The notes: a model not told the origin generated them from the letters alone. Positions 47,185 to 60,387 are shown, counted from the first letter of the stretch. The stretch: 64,000 nucleotides of DNA from Limnanthes douglasii subsp. nivea (GCA_036936605.1 JAUPFV010000004.1:141838973-141902972); one strand, 5' to 3'. Made by a program: numbers and translations.

Positions 47185-49653
47185 TATTCTTTAATTCATA
47201 TAATCAATTATAGCTAAATACTCTATAACTAACGATCATCCAAACATGTAGAAATACACGACTTTCCATGTTCATGTATATTTTTTTTGTAGGAATTAGA
47301 CTTATCAATAAGCAAAATCCATGGATGATATACAAAATAATAAATTGAAGAGTTGATTTAACTATTGATACTCGAATCATAAAAGAAAATAAAAGTATAT
47401 TTTTTTTTTGAAATCATGGAAGATTAAAGAAATTTCACTTGATAGGTAAATATCCAATTATTAATCATTTTTTATAGATACCGATTCACTAGCAATAAAT
47501 TAATTTTACAGACCAATATGAATATACCAATCTCCCAATTTAACGTTAAAGTTGGAGCTACGAAAAAAAAATCTATAGAAGAAACTCAAATCGATAGACA
47601 AAGAAAATCAGTGAAAATGAAAAGTCATACATTTAGTTTTTTAGTGTATGAAAATGAAATTCAAATAACATGTCAACCCAAATTTTTAGAATATGGTCTG
47701 TTCAGGTACCAGACTAGTGAATTACAAAACCAATAAATCAATATTACGCCAATAGTTTTAACCTTTTCAATTTTAAATAAAATTTATTATTTTTGGTTAA
47801 AAAATAAAAAAAAATTATATTTAAGTCTATTTTCGTTTCGTTAATCACTATATAATTTAGTTATCAAATTAGAATGTATATGATTTGGTTCGATCGTACT
47901 TTCAATAAATTATAACTAAATAAAATTAGGATTGATATGGTTTATAAATTTATTTTACTTGTTAGAAATTAAATAAAATGTCATGTACTTATATATAAAA
48001 AATTATTTAAAAAAAATAATTGCATATTAGTTTGATATATCTTATTTAGTTTAGAAAACATCACATTAGACAGCCAAATAATAATTTTCGGACGTATATT
48101 ATAAGCTAATGTCACTGAATTTGAACTATATTATTTATACTGTATAAGAGATGATATAAATTACATGAATAGCTAAATATATATTATCATAAATTAGTAT
48201 TTTAGTTTAGAAAATAAAAAAATAAAAACTACATTTTTTTCTTCACAAGCTTTATCGGTCTAAATCTATGATACACAAGCATTCTTACATTACATGGTCA
48301 TCATTTAACTATTCGTTCACGTTGGAAGATTAAGATGATCATACGCATACTAGCTGAAAGACTATCTCTGATTCAAGACGTCAAATAACTAAATATTGTA
48401 AGATGATTTCAGACGGTAAATGATCTTCAAATTCATATTATAATATATATGAATATTAATTATGATATGGTTTAAGTAATAAGAGGATATTGAGCGATTA
48501 TATTCTAATAAGTAGCATAAAATCGTTTTTAATATTAATAACCTAATTTGGAAGCTTCAGATTTACTTTTAAATTGTCATCGAAATAGAAGATGCGACCT
48601 GGTAAGTAGCATATTAGATTTGAATCTACATGTATTTTGATATTGATTCAATCATGTTTTAAAGTGTTTGTTTAATCTATGATTTTGACCATGATATCTT
48701 GCGATTTTGATAATTACATGTTTTATATCATTTATGTTGTATGGATATATATAAGTTTTATAGCATTTAGACTTTGGGAATATACCCAAAACTTCAAATT
48801 TTAGAAGAAAATTGATTGTCCCGACTCGTGTTTCCGTGACATAGGGCTCTCTTGTTGTTTCAGCCAATAGCTTAGGCAATGCAACAATTGTAATATTATA
48901 TCTATGTGGCAAGCAACATGTTTGTTGTAGTAACAATAACCTTTATTGGGATGTGTGTTATAGACCAAACCAGGTTGTAGTGCTCGTTTTTGGAATAGAA
49001 ATACCATGGTGAGAACATAACTAGTTGAGGCAAATTTTAGTTCAACGTTTCCATGTTGAAAGTAGTACTTTCAACGCCACGAAAAAGTCTCGTTATTTCT
49101 TGAAATTTTAATTGTTTTGAAATTATTTAAAAATTATAGACCATTTTTATTGCACAAGTTTTATGTCCCATTAGCAATTAAATTTAAGCATCAAGATGCA
49201 TGAGATTATATGTTTAATGCTTAAAGTATTTACGGATTTTAAGTTTATACATTGGTCCATATGCACAAGTTTTAAGTCACATATGCAATTAAGTTTATTT
49301 TTATCAAAGTCTCGATCTCAACGATGTACCCAAGTGTTTACTATGTAATAGAATGAAAACATAAATAATTCATTTGCAAAAGGTTGTGTTACACAAAAAT
49401 AATAAATAAACAATTTAGATGTCCAAAACTTTAGATATGTATTCACTATCCATATATATCACCAAAGTAATCTCTAATAGAAATATTTTCATTGAATACG
49501 TTTAAATATTCACTTTGTGACTGGTGGCTTGCATAAGTTATCCTAAAATAAGATTATGCTTACATGTGTAATGGGTGAACACCCACACATGATATTATTT
49601 TTAATTGTAAAAGTAGTAAGTTCATATATAATTGTGCATATAATGTTTAAATA
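47185..49653. other. AT-rich spacer
   Basis: No gene. Short open frames at 47518-47736 and 48652-49007 have no recognisable domain. A small hairpin (GTTGAAAGT, loop AGT, ACTTTCAAC) lies at 49055-49075. Confidence 0.45.
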
Positions 49654-49658
49654 TAAGC

Positions 49659-50066
49659 TGGTGAGGTTTATTTTCGTCTGAGGGTAAGTTTGTAATTTTT
49701 GTTTAGAACTATGTGGAAGTTTGAGAGTATTTAATGTTTGAGTAGAGGGTAGAAGGAGAATTAAGCAGCCTAGTTGTATTTAATTTTCATTACCCTTATT
49801 TAATGTTGGTGGTTGGGTATTTATACCCTTACATTTGTGCTTTATGGGATTTCGGGTCATGTTTAATGGACCCGGGTCAAGTTCAAGGACCCATGAGCTC
49901 TTAGTAGGAGAGCAGGCAGCTTAGTCAAGAAGTGGTTAGGTTTTAAGTACTTTAGTTCTGTTCGAACAGCCCAATGAATGATGGTGTCCGAATTGTCCCC
50001 GTCCGGTTAGGTAGACATTGTCCGAACTGACCCTGTTCGAAGTGGTAACGGAATCCGGACTCATCA
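49659..50066 (-). repeat. Gypsy LTR, 3' copy in element orientation
   Basis: 408 bp. On the minus strand it begins TGATGAGTCCGG and ends CCTCACCA. It carries repeated TCCGAA/TCCGGA motifs at the element-outer part. Confidence 0.95.
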
Positions 50067-50512
50067 GTAGCCCCTTTTTTAGGTGTTTGTTCAAAAACCT
50101 TTGTCAAAACCTGAAAAACAGTTCGTGGCTAGTGACAGTTATATCCGGGCAGGTCCTCCGATTTGTATTATAGCTTTATCCGGACTGAAAAAAGCTCTTT
50201 GAATCTAAACGGTTTTTTTCCAAAGTTCATGAGACACGTGTCTCTTTCTGGTTCGTTACTTCAGCCGTTTTCTCACCTCGAATTTCGCACCCACCTTCTC
50301 TGAAAAGCAACCTCTTCATTAAATGAAGGTGACATCAACGCCGTTTCTTAATCATTGCAAATCCTTTCGAATTCTCCTAGGAATCACAACACCTTTTTGG
50401 GGTTTACTATAAATCAAAACACTTTTCCACTGTTTCACTATCACCTTCATTTTCACTTTATTAATTTTCAGAGCTTTCTCTCTCAAACACAAGTTCTTCA
50501 CTTTGGTTGTTT

Positions 50513-53463
50513 ATGTTCACGGCTAGGAACGCTTTAATCAAAGGTGGGTGGCTCAATCTATCAGAACTAGAAAAAGCACAAAAAGTTGAAAGGGAAATGC
50601 GCATCGCAACAAGCTTACCTACCTCCCCCATTGATAAACCAATAACCTCAACTACAGAGCCTGACCAAGGTTCCTCCTCTACAAAAAGTGCCAAATCGAG
50701 GAGATTGTTTCAAAACAGTCTTTCTCCTATTGTCTCAGGTTCATCGGTTCAAAAGTCAGAACCCACTGTTGAACCAGGTTTAATTGTTACTAGTTTCAAA
50801 AAACCTTCCCCATTCTTAGCCATGGGGTCCGATGCAGATACTTCTCCCAACAAATTGGTCGATCGGAGAAAATGTCGGCTGGTTAAAGGGCAGGCTTCCA
50901 AAGGTACCCCTTCAAAATCAGGTGCCAACGACAGCGGTACAGGGTCAGAGGCACCCATAAAAGTACCCAAGGACAGGCTGTCCGGACCGGAGGCCACTGG
51001 TTCAAGCCCCCGAAGAGAAACCATCATATCAGAGCCCCGGCCGGAGGCTAGAGTCCAGGAGAGCACTGAAGCTCATCAGTCCGGAGGTCAGACTGAACCA
51101 ACTCCAAACTCCCCCCTCACGAAGACAACTGAAAACCCTTCCTCAATAATGGAGGACTCTATCGAAGAGGCTCCATTCGAGTCCAAACCCTTCGGACAGA
51201 CTAGTGATGCTGCTGCTGCCAAGAAGGATAAGGGCAAAGAGAAGCTATGCCTTAGGCATCCAGAGTTACCAGAAATTCTTGAAGGGAAAGTGGGACCTTG
51301 TTTCCACAAGGTAAACGTTAAATACCTTCTTGCTTTACAAAAAATCAACTATGCCTTCATCCACATAACTGAGTTGGGCCGGATGCGTACGAAGTGGGGG
51401 ATTCCGGAGAATGTAAAGATAAGAATCCCCATAGACCCCGAAACCCCCATGGATTGCAAACTCAGTGAAATAATCATCTTCACTGAGCTCTTTAATTGGG
51501 GTTTAAGGTTCCCCTTAGATCCGGAGATAGTCAGGTATTTCCACCTCATCAAACTCTGCCCTAGCCAACTGAGCCCCAACACCTGGTACACACTTATGGC
51601 CTGCATCATGGCCTCCAGGCTCTCCGGAATTCCTCTACCAATGGAGAAATTCGCAGCTGTGGCCAGTCTCTGCAGAAACCACCACATTCCTTTCTATCAC
51701 TTCAACATGGGTGATAATTATAAAGCAGTGGATGATCTGCTTGAGTCGGAGAGAAGTTGGAGTACTCAATTCCTGTTCGTAAGCGGCGACTGGGAGAACG
51801 AGAGGAAAATCAAAGCTGGAGTCAATCCAAGTCTTCTCACCAGCAGATGGAGGAGTGATCGTAAGGATCCTACCTTTCATTCTTATTTTTACTCTTATCG
51901 ATTTTGCTTAAACTGACTGGTCTTATCTTTTTTTTAACAGAGCTGCCCAAAGACTTCACTGACTATCTAAAATCTGGACAGACCACTTGTACCAAGATCA
52001 ACACTTGGGCTGCTGAAAAGTGGGGGAACCGGTTTCATGATGCTTTTACAGGAGGCAATTTCGCGAGGTCTCACCTATGGAACACTAATGGCCGGAGGGA
52101 CTTGACCTGGGAAAAACTCACCACTCCACCCCCTCCGGACGTAGTCCTTAAGAGAACACATGAACCAGACGGGTCACTATACTTTCCAGGCCGGGTCAAG
52201 GCCCCAAGTAAAATGAAAGGCAAGAAAGGGAAAAGTAAGGAGGCTGCAGGTGAGGCTAACCCTACTGAGGTGGAGGAGGCTGCTCCAACGATCCTAGAGG
52301 GGTCAGCCCCAAACCAGATTGATGCTGCTCTCCTAGAAGTGGTGGAGCAGGAGAGTGCTAAGGAAGAGGTAGGATCTCCCAAACCTCCAAGGGTTCCCAA
52401 GAGCGACCGGAAACGTAGAGCAGAGAACAAGGAGAGAGAGGCCAAAAAGAAAAAGACCTCCAGGGGTGATGAACTTTCTCTCCTGGATCCAGAGCCTCTC
52501 CCCCCTATAGACCCTACTGATCCGACCAGAGCAGAGGAGATCCCTGGTGACTTTCAAACCGACGAGGTTGAAGGAGGAGACCTTAGTATTGATGGAGTTG
52601 ACATCACAGGGCTTGATGGACTTGGTGACTATTTTGCAAACCTTCCCAGAGACGACTTTGCTGGTCCTTACCTCCCTCCAAGCACTTCGAACACCGTTAC
52701 TTTTAATGGTAAGACTTTTACCGTTTCAAGTGAAAGGGACATCATAACTCACTCCATATTAAGTAATGTTCAGCCAATGCTTGTTTTGGAGAAACAAGTT
52801 CGAGGTCAGGCAGATATTATCAAGGATCTCAAATCTGACAAGGAGAAACTGTCCAACGATCTCCTCACTGCCACTCCAAATGCTGACATTCTGAAGGGAG
52901 AAAACGAGGAGCTAAAGAAGAGCCAAGAAGGGTGGGTCACAAAGGTTGCCACTTTGGAGGATACTGTCAAAGAGCACCGGGAGAAGCTGCCCGGATTGGA
53001 GAAAGATCTCACCTCTTCAAAAGAGGAGGCAAAGGCCAAGGATCAAGTCATCCATAACTTGACAAACGACAAGATTGCGCTCGAGAACACATTGTCCAAG
53101 GCTGCAGAGGAGAAAGCAGATCTGCTAAGGGAGCAAGAGGCCAAAATTCAGGCCAAGATCGATGCATATGCCAACAATATAATAGACACCAAAGAGCAAA
53201 TGTATGCTAAAGTGAAGTCGGACATGGTCTTGCTCTTTCATGAGAAGTTTCCGAAGAGGAACCTGGGAGATTTGTGGCTTCATGTAGAGTACGAAGACCT
53301 TCCCTTCCATACCATGGCTGATGGAGACTTGCATGATTATTCCAGTGCTTCCTCCTCTGACGAAGAAGAAAACACCGGGGAGGGCCCTCACGAAGAGAAG
53401 GATGATCCCAAGAAGAAGAAGAAGACAAGTGAGGCTGAGCCACCTTCAAAGGCTCAGTCTTAA
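50513..53463 (+). CDS. Additional antisense ORF of the gypsy element, one intron
   Basis: This lies between integrase and the 3' LTR on the strand opposite to gag-pol. Two frames join across a canonical 80-nt intron (51861-51940, GTAAGG donor, T-rich tract, AACAG acceptor) to give 956 codons with no stop. Seen: a Ser/Pro/Glu-rich N-terminal 240 residues. Residues about 245-425 have the look of the 'putative gypsy type transposon' domain (PF04195), with LRFPLDPEIVRYF and QLSPNTWY. A Lys/Glu-rich linker follows, then a coiled coil at about 735-875 and an acidic, Lys-tailed C-terminus. A TATA-like CTATAAATC lies about 100 bp upstream. The first true ATG (50513) is used; the frame is open a little further 5' without ATG. 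Function is unknown. Similar antisense ORFs are reported in Tat-lineage elements. Confidence 0.8.
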
Positions 53464-53962
53464 ATTATGAATTATCTTTTCACTTTTTATGTTATCTGAA
53501 CTAAAGTCCTTGGAAGGCCAAGGCATTTTTTGTAGTTGTGTCCGGTATTTGACCGGATAGATTTTTTGTTTTGTTTGACAATTGAAAGTCCTTATAAGGC
53601 CAAGGCACTTAGTTTATTTCAATGAATATCTTCATTTTGCACAACTCATGCATTCTTTCATAGTTTGTTTCAATTTTGATGCTGATGGCTAGTGTTTAAA
53701 TAGCCCTTAGTTATTTCATAAATATTCTAAAGCGAGAGTGTTTAAATTCTCCGATGAAAAATGTTTAAGTAGTCATCATTCCTTTAATTTAATCCGGATG
53801 GTATGACAAAAAACAAAGTAAGAACACTTTTTTAAGAAGGCATCAAATTTTTATAAAAAGCCCGGACACCTCATTAAAAAATCCCCGCGCCACCAGGGTA
53901 GGAAAGAGTATGCCCCCAAATATTTACATGGATTTTTAAACAAGTAAATATTTACATTTCTT
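53464..53962. other. Convergent 3' region between antisense ORF and integrase
   Basis: Non-coding. A motif GGCCAAGGCA recurs (about 53516 and 53598) in the context GTCCTT....GGCCAAGGCA. It should contain transcript ends from both strands. Confidence 0.5.
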
Positions 53963-55056
53963 CTATTCTAAGTACATCTGGAGATGTTCAATATTCCACG
54001 GGTGATTCAAAACCCTTCCATCCTTGTCTTCTAGCCAGTATGTTCCAGGTTTAAGCCTTTCAATGACCATATAAGGTCCTTCCCAAGTTGGGGCTAGTTT
54101 GCCGAGCAACTTCTCTTTAGTGTGTAAGAAGACCTTCCTTAACACCTTGTCCCCCGGCTGAAAATCTCTTATTCTAACTCTAGAAGCAAACCTGCTTCTC
54201 ATCAAACCCTGATAGTGTGCAGCTCTAAGGTGAGCCTTAACTCGCCTTTCCTCTATTAGGTCAAGATGACCCCTGATTGCCACTTCGTTGACGTGTTCGG
54301 AGAAATTGTGAACTCGAAAAGAAGGGAGAGTTGCCTCTATGGGAGCTATGACATCCATCCCATAAACCAAGGCAAATGGTGATTCTTGTGTTGCAGCATA
54401 GGAGTAGTCCGGTAGGCCCACAAAACCTCTTGTAAATAACTAGGCCACTTTCCAGCAGTCCCTTCTAAATTTTTCTTCAAACCGGACAATATAGTTCTGT
54501 AAGCCACCTCAACTTGACCGTTTGCTTGTGGGTGGAAAGGTGAAGAGAAACGATGTTGTATACCCCTAGAGTCACATAAACTTTCCATTTCCTTGTTGTC
54601 GAACTACGACCCATTGTCTGTCGTTATCTTCTGTGGAACACAAAATCTGCAACAGATATTGGACAAAATGAATTTTATGACAACTTTTAATATTTTACAT
54701 GCCAACGGGGCTGCTTCAATCCACTTTGAAAAATAATCAATCGCAACAATTATTGTCCTGCGCCCTCCTGATTCCATAAGAAGAGGTCCCACCAAATCCA
54801 ATCCTCATCGAGCAAAAGGTATAGGCTCAGAAATTGATTCTAAAGGGGTGGCTGTGACATGAATTTCATTGCTATATCTCTGGCATGGATCACACCTTCT
54901 CACCAGCTCCTTAGCATCTTGCATTGTAGAGGGACAATAATAGCCAGCCAGTAAAACTCTCCTTGTTAGAGCCCTGAATCCACAATGAGCTGATCCCTCA
55001 TCATCATGCAATTCAGAGAGGACTACTTGAGATTCATCATCTCCCAAACATTGCAA
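53963..55056 (-). pseudogene. Gypsy integrase, broken
   Basis: A zinc-binding H..C..C region lies at about 55,000-54,880 (SAHCGFRALTRRV, CDPCQRYSNE). The catalytic core lies at about 54,800-54,550 (LDLVGPLL, AIDYFSKWIEAAPL, TTDNGS, PFHPQANGQVE). The C-terminal region reaches 53963 (LAPTWEGPYMVIERL). Stops near 54,805 and 54,604 and a frame change near 54,420 interrupt it. It would insert the element's DNA into the genome; this copy cannot. Confidence 0.88.
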
Positions 55057-55094
55057 AAGAGGTTTACTGTAAGACTTTTTATACAGTACGTCTC

Positions 55095-55595
55095 TTAGTA
55101 TAATAAAACCACGACCTTGTGCTTCATCTTTCTTGCTAATGATTTATCCAGAGGCAAGATGCCATCGGAGAGATACTGCAGGAGAGGAAATCTCCAATCT
55201 TGAGGTTGTTTTATCAGCACATCGAAAATTTCTTCCTCTTTACCCACATTAAGTTGAATGGAAGGGCTCTCCAGCACATGGATCCAAGGATATGACTCAG
55301 TGTATGCTATGGTTGCCAATGAATCTGCTAGTTCATTCTCTGTTCGGGGTATATGCTCATAAACAATGCTTTTGAACTTAAGTGCCTCATTTTTAAGAAG
55401 AATGAAGTACTTCACAAGTTGCTCCTTTTTTGCTTCAGATTGACCTTGTGCATGGTGGATAAGAAGCTGAGAATCACTCATCAGCTTGACCCTTTTGGTC
55501 CCACAAATATAAGCTAACTTTAAACCAGCTATAGCTGCTTCGTATTCAGACTCATTGTTGGAAGCCCTAATAGCAAAACATATAACCTGGTACAT
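55095..55595 (-). pseudogene. Gypsy RNase H region
   Basis: A plant-type second RNase H domain reads through 166 codons (SNNESEYEAAIAGLKLAY, SDSQLLIHHAQG, NELADSLATIAY). The upstream part (55,772-55,596) continues in frame but has a TGA at 55626-55628, and another TGA ends the preceding frame at 55773. A frame change near 55,120 cuts it off from the integrase. An RT with two RNase H-like segments fits the Tat lineage. Confidence 0.82.
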
Positions 55596-55772
55596 TTTGT
55601 CACCATATGGAGAAGTTAAGCATACTCATGCACCACATCCCATAGTACTTGATCCACCATCCGTCTGGACAACCCAGACCTTTTTATCTTTCATTGCGGT
55701 TGTTTGCTCCGTATCCCTATCAGAGTAGAATTCGACTAAAAAATCAGCCACAGCTTGGGCTTTGATTGCTGT

Positions 55773-57136
55773 TCAAGGGGCAAAATCAATATTGAAGTCC
55801 CCCAACTCCACAGACAATTTAGTCATTCTACTTGAAATGTCTGCATTTTGAAAATAAGGCCTCATCTTTCTTGCAGCAATTACCAAGGCTAATGCTAATT
55901 TCTCAAGCTTCAAATAGAGTTTTTCTGCATCTACCAAGCTCTTGCTGATGTAGTACACCGGATGGGGGTAATTATCCACCTCTCTTACCAATACAGCACT
56001 GATGGCACAACTTGAAACTGCCAAGTATTCGAAGAGTGTCTCTTCATCAATAGGTTTAAATAAAGTCTTGGGGGAGGACAGATGTTTCTTAATCTCATTG
56101 AAGGCCTCATCACACTGTGAAGTCCAGTCAAATCCCTTTGCACCCTTTAAAGTTTGAAAAAACGGGGCACATCTGTCCGAAGACCTTGAGATGAATCGAT
56201 TTAAAGCAGCCAATCTCCCAGTCAACCGTTGCACTTCTTTAACATTTCGAGGAGGCTCCATTTGGAATAAAGCATTAAGCTGGTCCGGATCAGGCTGTAT
56301 CCCTTGCTCACTTATTATATAACCCCGGAATTTCCCGGACTGTACTCCGAACACACACTTTTCGGGATTTAGTTTCAAATTTACTTTTACTAAGTTAGCA
56401 AAAGTTTCTTGGAGGTCTGCCAAGTGTAGTTGTTCATCCACACTTTTTACCATCATGTCATCAATGTATACTTCCATATTTCTTCCAATTTGATTAGCAA
56501 AGGCTCTGTTCACTAACCTATGATAGGTAGCCCCAGCATTTTTAACCCATATGGCATTACCTTGTAACAATGAAGACCCCTATGAGTGACAAATGTGGTA
56601 TGCTCCTGATCCTTCGGATCCACTTGCATCTGGTTGTACCCGGAGAAGGCATCCATGAAAGACAGTACCTTATTTCCAAAAGTGGAATCCACCAGCTGAT
56701 CAATCCGGAGGACCGGGTATAAATCTTTTGGGCAAGCCCTATTGAGATTTGTAAAATCAATGCACATACGCCACTTGCCATTTTTCTTTTTTACCAAGAC
56801 CGGATTGGCTGTCCACAAAGGATACTGAGACTCCTTTATATGCCCCATTTTAGTGAGCCTGTCAACTTCTTGAACAATAACATCAGCCTTTTCCTTGGAA
56901 AAAGCCCTTCTCTTTTGTACCACAGGTGCTATGTCTCTCCGAATGGATAAGTGGTGTGATATAATGTCTGCTGGAACCCTAGTAACATCAGCATTGCACC
57001 AAGCAAAAACATGCTGATGATCTTTTAGAAACTTCAACATTTTATTCTTCAGTTCAGATGGCATTTTGGACCCTATCTTAACACTTTTTCCTTCTTCCAA
57101 AGAATGTGTTTCAACTTCTTCAACCGGTATCAACAC
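55773..57136 (-). pseudogene. Gypsy reverse transcriptase and first RNase H, one frame break
   Basis: Two overlapping frames (57136-56513 and 56570-55773) together cover RT. Seen: NPVLVKKKNGKWRMCIDFTNL, KVLSFMDAFSGYNQM, then after a one-base frame change near 56,550 YIDDMMVKS with the catalytic DD, KFRGYIIS and the RNase H start (VLVREVDNYPHPVYYIS). RT copies the element's RNA to DNA. An in-frame TAG at 57197-57199 parts it from protease. Confidence 0.88.
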
Positions 57137-57196
57137 TCCAGGGGTCTCTCTGGGGTAATCAATTTCACCCTCACCCCCAGAAAGCCCCTCAAACTG

Positions 57197-57922
57197 CTAT
57201 TCTTCGTTGATACGAACTGCCCCCAACGTCCGTGGAGCTAGTGCTGTAGCATAACATTCTCTTGCAATCTTTTGACTGCTCCGGACAACTCCCACTTGTC
57301 CTTGAACAATATATTTCAAACACTGGTGGACTGTCGAGGCCACTGCATGCATCCTAGAGAGCCAAGACCTCCCTAAAATAGCATTATAACAAGTGGGACA
57401 ATCTACCACAATAAAAAGTATCCTAACCATCTTCTTAAAAGGGCCTTTGCCCAATAAAACTTCTTCTTCGAACTCCCTGATCACATCTGCTGAGCTCCCA
57501 GTGAAGCCCACAATTGATCTGTCCGAACGCTGAATTACGTCTGGATTTTTCATCTTTTTGTAAGAGGTTAAGAAGAGGATATTGGCTGAACTCCCAGTAT
57601 CCACCAAGATTCGTCTTATGTCATTGCCCCCAATGGATGCTCCTATGACAACAACATCTTCATGAGGGCCAGCTATATCCCTTAAGTCATCTTCATCGAA
57701 AACAATGAAGGGAAATGGAATTTGTGATTGATAGGAGGTCATGCCTCCTTCCAGCTGGGTGGCTAAAGTATGAACGTGCCTCTTCCTTGAAGAAGCAGTA
57801 AGAGCTGTCATAGTATCCCCTCCGAAGATTGTGAGTGACTCAAAAAACTTAATAAGCCCGGAGACTGTTTTACAACGTTCCTCAATGGCACCCACCCTAT
57901 TTCGAGTTGGATCAGGATCCAA
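57197..57922 (-). pseudogene. Gypsy aspartic protease region
   Basis: Open frame of about 240 codons with the protease active site VDTGSSANILFL near 57,600 and the companion ILGRSWL near 57,370. It overlaps the end of the gag frame out of phase. The polyprotein would be cut here into its parts. No ATG at the frame's start; it would be read as part of gag-pol. Confidence 0.85.
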
Positions 57923-59566
57923 TTATTCTGATTCTATATAACCATAGCTCCCTCCGGAGCAGCATTGCTCGGACCAACCCGATGAGCATTATCAGGCCTA
58001 TTTCCTCCTCTTCTTTTGACATATGCCCCAACTTTCCTCTTTCAATTAAGTTATGAACTACTTGTTTCAAGGCTATACAATCGTCAGTGGTATGGCCAGT
58101 ATCATTATGGTATTGACAGAAAGAATTGTTACGATGTTCCCTAGGATATTGCAGTGCGGCCGACCTTCTATAGTGTACTTCTTCCTTTGTTTTGTCATAA
58201 ATGGTAGCCACACTTTCTTTTAACTTTGCAAACCACGCCGGTTGAACCCAAGGCCCCCTCTTATTTCTAGATTGTTGACTCTGGGCAGGCGCAGCTGGTT
58301 GAGATTGAGCTTTAGCCCTGTTATGTCCTTGTCTGGTCTCTCTTGCGTTGTTCCCGGACTGGTTTTGGTTGGGGTTTGGTACAACCGGGGCAGACCTCAC
58401 CTGCATGTGCACCCTAGTTTTCTTTGTTTCGTCAACGTTGATTTGCTTTCCGACCTGATTCAGTAGACCTCCCCAAGTCATTTCTTTCTTTCTGGTCATT
58501 GAATCAGCTAAATTTCCAGGGGTTAAGCCCTGCCTCAAAGATGCTATGGCTACTTGCTCGAAGCAATCAGCCAGCCTGTTTTTGGTATTTATAAACCGAC
58601 TTATGTATTCTTTTAGTGATTCGTTTGGTTCTTGGGCGCAATGGATTATAGTGTCCCCATTGCCATTTAATTCCTTACTCCCAACAAATTTCCTTCGAAA
58701 GGCCACCCAAAAGGTATCGAAGTTTCTGATGCAGCCTTGTGGTAGGCTGTTATACCACTTCAGTGCACTCCCCGTAAAGGATTGGGAGAATGCTCTACAG
58801 AGTAACTTGTCGTGATCATCGAAATTCATCATAAAGTTTTTAAATTGTTCCAAGTGGTTGTCCGGATCTTTGCTGCCATCATACTTTTCCATTTTTGTGC
58901 TATCGAGCCTCTTGGGAGGTTTCCGGACAGAATCTTAGAAGACAATGGAGATTGTCTCCAATTCCAGACACGAATGAAAACAATATCCTCATTGGGAGTT
59001 GCAAAGATACCTGGTTCATCGTGGAAGGCAAAAGGATCCATCAGCATCCGGTCTACATGCCTCCGGCTGTGGGATGATCCTTTGCCTATATTCCTCTTCA
59101 ATTTCCAATGTCTATCCCTTTTTCTCGAATACTTTTTAATCAACTTTTGCTTCTTTTTGGATCGGCCCTCATCACTGCTGGAGGATAAGGACTCTTCAAC
59201 TCAATCTTCGTCCGAGGAGCTACGAGAAGACTCTGAGTCTGAGTCAAAAATCTCTACTGGTTTAGACCGGTGAGACTTTTTGGAGCTAGCATGAGTCTTC
59301 TTGGTACTCACATGAGTCTTCGAAGGCTCATGCTCTCTAGGGTTGTCGGTATGATGAGCAACTGATGCTTTTGACTTCTCTCTCATGCCCATCTTAGCCT
59401 TCTCTGCCCTCAGAGATTCTATCTCTCCCTTTAATCTATCACGCTCCTCGATGGTATATTCATCATTCTCACCCACCACTTCAAGCAAAGCTGGTGGTAC
59501 TTCCGGGGCGTCCGGATTCATTCGGACTGATTTTTCCTGATGGTTTCGAATGCTTGATTCATGCAC
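57912..59566 (-). pseudogene. Gypsy gag, in two frames
   Basis: The N-terminal part (59566-59201) is open from just after the primer-binding site. Its first ATG is at about 59521. It has a Ser/Asp/Glu-rich tail (SDSESSRSSSDED). The main gag domain (58892-57912) shows KYDGSKDPDNHL, SFTGSALKWYNSLP, FDTFWVAFRRKF and FCQYHNDTGHTTDDC. A frame change near 58,905 separates it from the frame 59143-58829. Gag packages the element RNA into particles. Confidence 0.85.
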
Positions 59567-59594
59567 CGTCTTTCTCCCACTATGGTCGCCAATT

Positions 59595-59998
59595 TGGTGA
59601 GGTTTATTTTCGTCTGAGGGTAAGTTTGTAATTTTTGTTTAGAACTGTGTGGAAGTTTGAGAGTATTTAATGTTTGAGTAGAGGGTAGAGGGAGAATTAA
59701 GTAGCCTGGTTATATTTAATTTTCATTACCCTCATTTAATGTTGGTTGGGTATTTATACCCTTACATTTGGGCTTTATGGGCTTTCGGGTCATGTTTAAT
59801 GGACCCGGGTCAAGTTCAAGGACCCATGGCTCTTAGTAGGAGAGCAGGCAGCTTAGTTAAGAAGTGATTAGGTTTTAAGTACTTTAGTTCTGTTCGAACA
59901 GCCCAATGAATGATGGTGTCCGAATTGTCCCCGTCCGGTTAGGTAGACATTGTCCGAACTGACCCTGTCCGAAGTGGTAACGGAATCCGGACTCATCA
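59595..59998 (-). repeat. Gypsy LTR, 5' copy in element orientation
   Basis: 404 bp. It should hold the promoter for gag-pol. A candidate TATA-like TATTTATACCC lies within it, read on the plus strand at about 59749. It is the counterpart of 49659-50066. Confidence 0.95.
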
Positions 59999-60387
59999 TA
60001 AGCAATATATAAAATAAATTCCAAAATCATAATAAGATTTTTTAAATATAATATGTTTGTTCATTAGAAATGTCTGGATATGAAAAGGGACAAACCCCTT
60101 TACCATACTCTAGATTTAAACGAGGAACAAAAATTTATGTTATTAGGTACAATCGCATAATACTGATGATACTCCTATAGATCATTCCAGAAGCATATTG
60201 TGACAAAATTTCTAAGAATATCATTAAGATGCTTATAAATTTTACCTTAAAAATATCAGATATTTTAAACTTTGTTGAGTATGAAAAATGGAAACATTTA
60301 AGATTTTAATGTTGGAAGTAGACTTCATTAATAATAAGAGAAATTGTAAAATCTGTAAAGTAATCATGTAAAAATTTACCACAAGGC

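Larger units (their letters stand above)
49654..60003 (-). mobile_element. Full-length Tat-like Ty3/gypsy retrotransposon with 5-bp target duplication
   Basis: Two LTRs (49659-50066 and 59595-59998) are flanked by identical TAAGC (49654-49658 and 59999-60003). Orientation is minus. The primer-binding site, read on the minus strand, is TGGCGACCAT just inside 59594. The polypurine tract AAAAAAGGGG lies just inside 50066. Order along the minus strand is gag, protease, RT, RNase H, integrase, then a long non-pol region holding an ORF on the opposite strand. That layout is known from the Tat lineage (Ogre, Retand, Grande). By eye the LTRs differ at about a dozen positions plus two small indels, so insertion is not very recent. 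The element is clearly richer in GC than its flanks. Confidence 0.95.

Noticed and set aside
50749..53449. Minus-strand frames of 74-124 codons under the antisense ORF
   Set aside because: Shadows of the long plus-strand ORF; they show no gypsy polyprotein motifs.
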